The notes beneath the pieces are model-generated. The model saw nothing but the letters and a program-made list of their open reading frames with translations, was not told the origin of the DNA and made no database searches. 64,000 nt of DNA from Bromus sterilis (Eukaryota > Streptophyta > Magnoliopsida > Poales > Poaceae). The DNA is taken from assembly GCA_950022295.1 (NCBI GenBank), contig OX465596.1:8246001-8310000 (forward strand), written 5' to 3'. Positions 61,795-64,000 of the stretch are shown piece by piece; positions within the stretch are counted from its first letter, which is position 1, and each line of letters starts with the position of its first letter. A program made the position numbers and the translations under genes.

Positions 61795-62604
61795 ATGTTA
61801 GGAGTTGGTACTTTTAGGGAATCTAAGGTCTTAGATTTCCATCAAAGGAGTGGAGAAAATATGAAGAAGGCTTGGGATATAATTTCTGAAGCACATAAAA
61901 GAATTATGCCTTGGATACCTATAAGAATTGTGCTTAGGAATTTTTACATTGGTCTTTTTAAGTGGTGTAAACACTCTCTTGATCTTATAGCCGAAGGTGA
62001 TTTCTTAGAGTGTGATGAAGCTAGAGCACTTGATACTATACATGGTCTATTTAGTTATTTTGTTTATGATGGTCTTGATACTGTTGTAGACAGAATTGCT
62101 ATTGTTGAAAAGAAGCTTGAAGCTCTAGACTTAAAAGAAGTGGAAAAACCAAAACCTCCTAGAGAGGAGATTTTGGAAATAGAAAATGATTGGGAGCCTT
62201 TTGTAAGAATTGTTATCTCTAACCAAAACTTCCTTGCTTTTTGTGACATTGGATCTACGGTTTCTATAATGCCTAGCTTTATTTATGATTCTTTGTACCT
62301 TGCAATCATGGACAAATTTCCATCTTTCCATGAACATTCTAATGGTGATATTTCTAAGATCCAGGGAAGATTAAAAGATGTCCAAGTTATGTTTCTTAAA
62401 AAGAATGTGGAGATTGACTTCTCCATCATGAAGGCCAATCAAGGAAATATAGTGCTTGGAAGAGACTTCCTCCGAGCCATGAAAGGCTGCATTGATATAG
62501 GTAAGGGAAAAATTCTCTTACGAGGTAAAGAGAAAGGTACGTACCTCTTCCCTAGGAAAAAGAAGAATGAGCTTATTGAAAATCAATTTGAAGGTTTTTT
62601 ATGA
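61795..62604 (+). CDS. Compact gag-protease ORF of a non-autonomous gypsy element (269 aa)
   Basis: Starts at the ATG of GTCAAGCATGTTAGG, about 170 bases after the primer site, and ends at TGA before a conserved non-coding region. Residues 12-90 look like the second half of a Retrotrans_gag domain: FHQRSGENMKKAWDIISEAH, then RIVLRNFYIGLFKW and a D/E-rich tail. Residues 135-250 resemble a retropepsin-like aspartic-protease fold: FCDIGSTVSIMPSFIYDSL where D-I-G-S replaces the usual D-L/T-G-A/S, and NIVLGRDFLRAMKGCIDIGKG, the family's ILGRPFL...IDxGxGKI segment. No zinc knuckle, RT, RNase H or integrase follows, so the element needs a partner for replication. The protein would act in the particle. 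No stop or frameshift interrupts it, which suggests recent activity or trans-mobilisation. Confidence 0.75.
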   Translation: MLGVGTFRESKVLDFHQRSGENMKKAWDIISEAHKRIMPWIPIRIVLRNFYIGLFKWCKHSLDLIAEGDFLECDEARALDTIHGLFSYFVYDGLDTVVDRIAIVEKKLEALDLKEVEKPKPPREEILEIENDWEPFVRIVISNQNFLAFCDIGSTVSIMPSFIYDSLYLAIMDKFPSFHEHSNGDISKIQGRLKDVQVMFLKKNVEIDFSIMKANQGNIVLGRDFLRAMKGCIDIGKGKILLRGKEKGTYLFPRKKKNELIENQFEGFL

Positions 62605-64000
62605 CTCCGATGACCTCGGTGCCCTTTGATTCTTCTTGCTTTGTGCCTAGCTTAAATGCATAAAAGAAAGCACTTCTGGGAGGCAGCCCACAACGAATTA
62701 GGTCTTCTTTTGCTTTTTTTGTGTCTTGGATGTTGTTAATACTGTAGCAACACCATTGTATCTTTATTTTTCAGCTTTGTGCCAAGTTTAACCTCCGATT
62801 GCAAGAAAGTTCAAAAGTTGCGACATGCTATCCAAAAACAGATTTTGTCTGCTTGACGGGAAAATTCACGATAAATCACCAGATTATCTTTTTGATCTGA
62901 ATTATTTTTACAGCGTGCCCTATACAATTGGATTTCGAGCGTCTGTTCTGAGTTTTTTTTATTTCAGTTGCAGAAGTACCCTCAAAAAACTATTTTCTCT
63001 CTGCTGGTCTGTTTTTCACAGATTCTGTCCCTGTTTATCTGTTCGTAGTTTTCCAAATATTAAGCTTCCTTTTTCTTTGCAAAAACTTTTTGGCGGTCTT
63101 GAGAAACAGTAGCCCTTCAAGGAAATCTTTATTTCCAGTAGAGGAATTTTTTTATTTGTGGGTACTATCCTCTCTAATCAGTTTATGATGAGTTATGTAT
63201 GAAGGGATTTTTCAAGTGCGCGATGGAAGATGATGAAAGAAGATCTTGGAGTGTCAAACACTCAAGCTTGGGGATGCCCATGTGCACCCCCAATAAATAT
63301 TCAAGGAGACTCAAGCGTCTAAGCTTGGGGATGCCCCCGTGCATCCCCTTCTTCATCAACAATTATCAGTTCGTCCCTCGTTGCACTATATTTTAATCCT
63401 TTCATGCATAATGTGCTATGCTTGGAGCGTCTCGCTCTTTATTTTTCTTAGTTTCTTTAGTTTTGCTTGCTGTTCATAACAAGTTGGACCCCAGCTTTTC
63501 TTTTGTGTGGGAGAGAAACACACTCCGTTAAACTAGAACACCTCATAGGATTTGCATACTTATTTCTTAGGTGTGAGTTGTTCTTTATCTTTTCTTAGCT
63601 ATTGTCATGTTTGGCTCTTGTGCTTTCATGTTTGCTTTTCTTTTGAAGAGATTTTAATTAGTTCAAGCTTGAAATCTCTTTAGTTTTCATGTTTATCTTG
63701 TTTAGAGAGTTTGCTTGTTGCACTGAGTTTTGTGTCTTGACTAGAAAGTAGGTAGTTGAAGTTGCTTTTCTCTTTGAAGTAGTAACTTCAATATTTTTGA
63801 GGTATTGACTTGAGTAATGTTTGAACTTATGGTGTGAAGAGATTTATCCTATTAGTGATAGATGTCGTATTTTGGGCAATCCGTGTGATTTTTGAAAACC
63901 AAAAACCCTGTTGAGAACTCTAGCTACTAGATGGATCACTAATCTCTAGAGGGGTCGAATATTAGAGTACACTCACGTACCATGAGTCGAGGATGCGCAA
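62605..64000 (+). mobile_element. 3' internal region of the plus-strand gypsy element (runs off window)
   Basis: Non-coding. It repeats the order of motifs of 1062-2100: GGGAGGCAGCCCACAACG after the ORF, TGCCAAGTTTAACCTC, AGTATGAAGGGATTTTTCAA and two CAAGCTTGGGGATGCCC copies near 63262 and 63322. The polypurine tract and 3' LTR lie beyond the window end. Confidence 0.7.

Overview
This window looks like nuclear DNA from a large-genome Triticeae-type grass (wheat, goatgrass, barley or rye group). The evidence is nested LTR retrotransposons, CACTA elements with CACTACTAGG termini, a Stowaway MITE, Helitron-type ends and one intron-containing plant gene. The species and chromosome cannot be told from sequence alone. 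Family names such as Sabrina or Fatima are deliberately not assigned because they need a repeat-library search.

Layout. 1-4085 is the 3' part of a plus-strand Ty3/gypsy-type element (partial gag-like ORF, non-coding 3' region, polypurine tract, truncated 3' LTR). About 4391-19794 is a 15.4-kb satellite array of about 44 units of roughly 343 bp, with higher-order structure. 19795-24495 is a plus-strand copia-type fragment (internal region plus 3' LTR) whose LTR carries a 536-bp transposon with a 9-bp target duplication. 24496-43710 is a minus-strand long-LTR element. Its 5' LTR (25307-43710) was invaded by a 1548-bp CACTA element (TSD GAA) and by a 13.1-kb minus-strand copia element (28380-41448, TSD GTGGT). 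That copia element holds a further gypsy fragment with a 4.1-kb LTR (33033-37920). About 43990-44284 is another CACTA end.

The one convincing host gene lies on the minus strand at 45559-48958. It has three coding exons joining into a 786-aa membrane/ARM-repeat-type protein. Its second intron holds a 361-bp Helitron whose 3' end is 25 bp from the splice donor. A 1.1-kb foldback Mutator-like element with a GC-rich core lies just upstream of the gene.

From 52.7 kb to the end, repeats resume: a duplicated 0.5-kb segment flanking an LTR (53951-55601), a minus-strand gypsy 3' LTR plus internal region (56615-59943), and a plus-strand gypsy element (5' LTR 59944-61599, tRNA-Asp-type primer site, compact gag-protease ORF) that runs off the window.

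No new enzymatic or defence system is visible. The most unusual structures are the satellite with 4-unit and 9-unit higher-order repeats, the 4-kb inverted copia pair, the long-LTR/short-internal element and the transposon load on the ARM-type gene.
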